Translations under genes and position numbers: made by a program
The notes under the pieces: generated by a model
What the model was told of the DNA's origin: nothing
Seen by the model: only the letters and a program-made list of their open reading frames with translations
Databases searched by the model: none
Shown: positions 63,700-64,000 of the stretch, piece by piece
Layout of the letters: every line of letters starts with the position of its first letter
Numbering within the stretch: the first letter of the stretch is position 1
Assembly: GCA_037833965.1 (NCBI GenBank)
Contig: AP031352.1
Location: 30,568,501-30,632,500 of the forward strand
Source of the DNA: Marchantia polymorpha subsp. ruderalis
Taxonomy: Eukaryota > Streptophyta > Marchantiopsida > Marchantiales > Marchantiaceae
Direction: 5' to 3'
DNA length: 64,000 nt

Positions 63700-64000
63700 C
63701 GCCCGCACGATGTTTCGCCGACTCCGAGTTCTCTGACCTCAAGTTTGCCGACCTCGAGTTTGCTGACTTGAAGTTCGCCGACCTCGAGTTCGCCGACCTC
63801 AAGTTTGCCGACTCCGAGTTTGCTGACTTGAAGTTCTTTGACCTCGAGTTTGCCAACCTCAAGTTTGCCGACTCCGAGTTTGCTGACTTGAAGTTCGCCG
63901 ACCTCGAGTTTGCCGACCTCAAGTTCTCCGACCTCGAGTTTTCCGACCTCGAGTTCTTCGACCTCGAGTTCGCCGACCTCAAGTTTGCCGACTCCGAGTT
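63700..64000. repeat. 15-bp minisatellite in type-C LTR copy 2
   Basis: The same 15-bp unit as at 17902-18203, read on the other strand (gccgacctcgagttt and variants), continuing to the window edge. On the plus strand an ATG at 63636 starts a frame with pentapeptide-like A-D-L-K-F repeats that stays open to the end. The leader residues match the first copy, with F-to-L and C-to-S changes. Confidence 0.88.

Larger units (their letters stand above)
62193..64000 (-). mobile_element. Type-C LTR (minus), second copy, runs off the window
   Basis: It begins (as reverse complement) with the LTR end TGTAATAACCCACC, directly after ctcct (62188-62192), the candidate target duplication. It is closely similar to the reverse complement of 17447-19799: CA microsatellite, TATA (63109-63115, minus), telomere-like run at about 63222-63242, and the 15-bp minisatellite. 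Whether it is a solo LTR or the end of a full element cannot be seen. Confidence 0.9.

Overview
This window looks like heterochromatic plant nuclear DNA. The evidence is Ty3/gypsy LTR retrotransposons of the plant Tat/Athila type with a tRNA-Asp-type primer site, TTTAGGG-like runs, a plant-type S-protein homolog gene, a higher-order satellite and dense nested insertions. From memory of similar low-complexity coiled-coil retroelement proteins, I suspect a bryophyte, possibly a Marchantia-like liverwort. That assignment is inference. Only one ordinary host gene is supported.

Layout. 1-1985: no recognised gene, one tetranucleotide microsatellite. 1986-2429: small secreted S-protein-homolog (SPH) gene. 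2430-11432: AT-rich intergenic DNA with one weak coding-like remnant and one hairpin. 11433-16406: tandem 217-bp satellite, organised in its core as a 434-bp dimer; it resumes at 23835-24212 after an insertion. 16407-23834: a type-B LTR (minus strand) inserted in the satellite with a 5-bp target duplication. It carries a decayed ORF and has a 2.35-kb type-C LTR (17447-19799) nested in it. 24431 to past the window end: a giant inverted arrangement of two type-B LTRs (minus 24431-29312; plus 30755-31522 continued at 58704-62192) around a fold-back centre at about 30034. The right copy is split by a complete Ty3/gypsy element (31523-58698, duplication gcgcc). A second type-C LTR starts at 62193 and runs off the window.

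The gypsy element has 5.2-5.4-kb LTRs. Its 5' LTR was hit twice by further solo LTRs of the same family (32105-37513 and 38486-43863). The internal region has a primer binding site, a gag-protease ORF, then RT-RNase H-integrase in the SAME frame behind a UAG CAA UUA stop, which is the tobamovirus-type leaky context. A polypurine tract follows.

The most striking feature is that each type-A and type-B LTR contains a long ORF (about 850-1050 codons). It encodes a conserved N-terminal domain, a disordered repeat-rich middle and a C-terminal coiled coil. The ORF ends 35-60 bp upstream of the LTR TATA box, so it lies wholly in U3. In genomic RNA it would be the 3'-most ORF after pol, beyond the PPT, a layout like the U3 gene of MMTV. 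Every solo LTR therefore leaves behind a complete protein-coding unit. Two diverged LTR families keep the same protein architecture, while type C has none and carries a 15-bp minisatellite instead.
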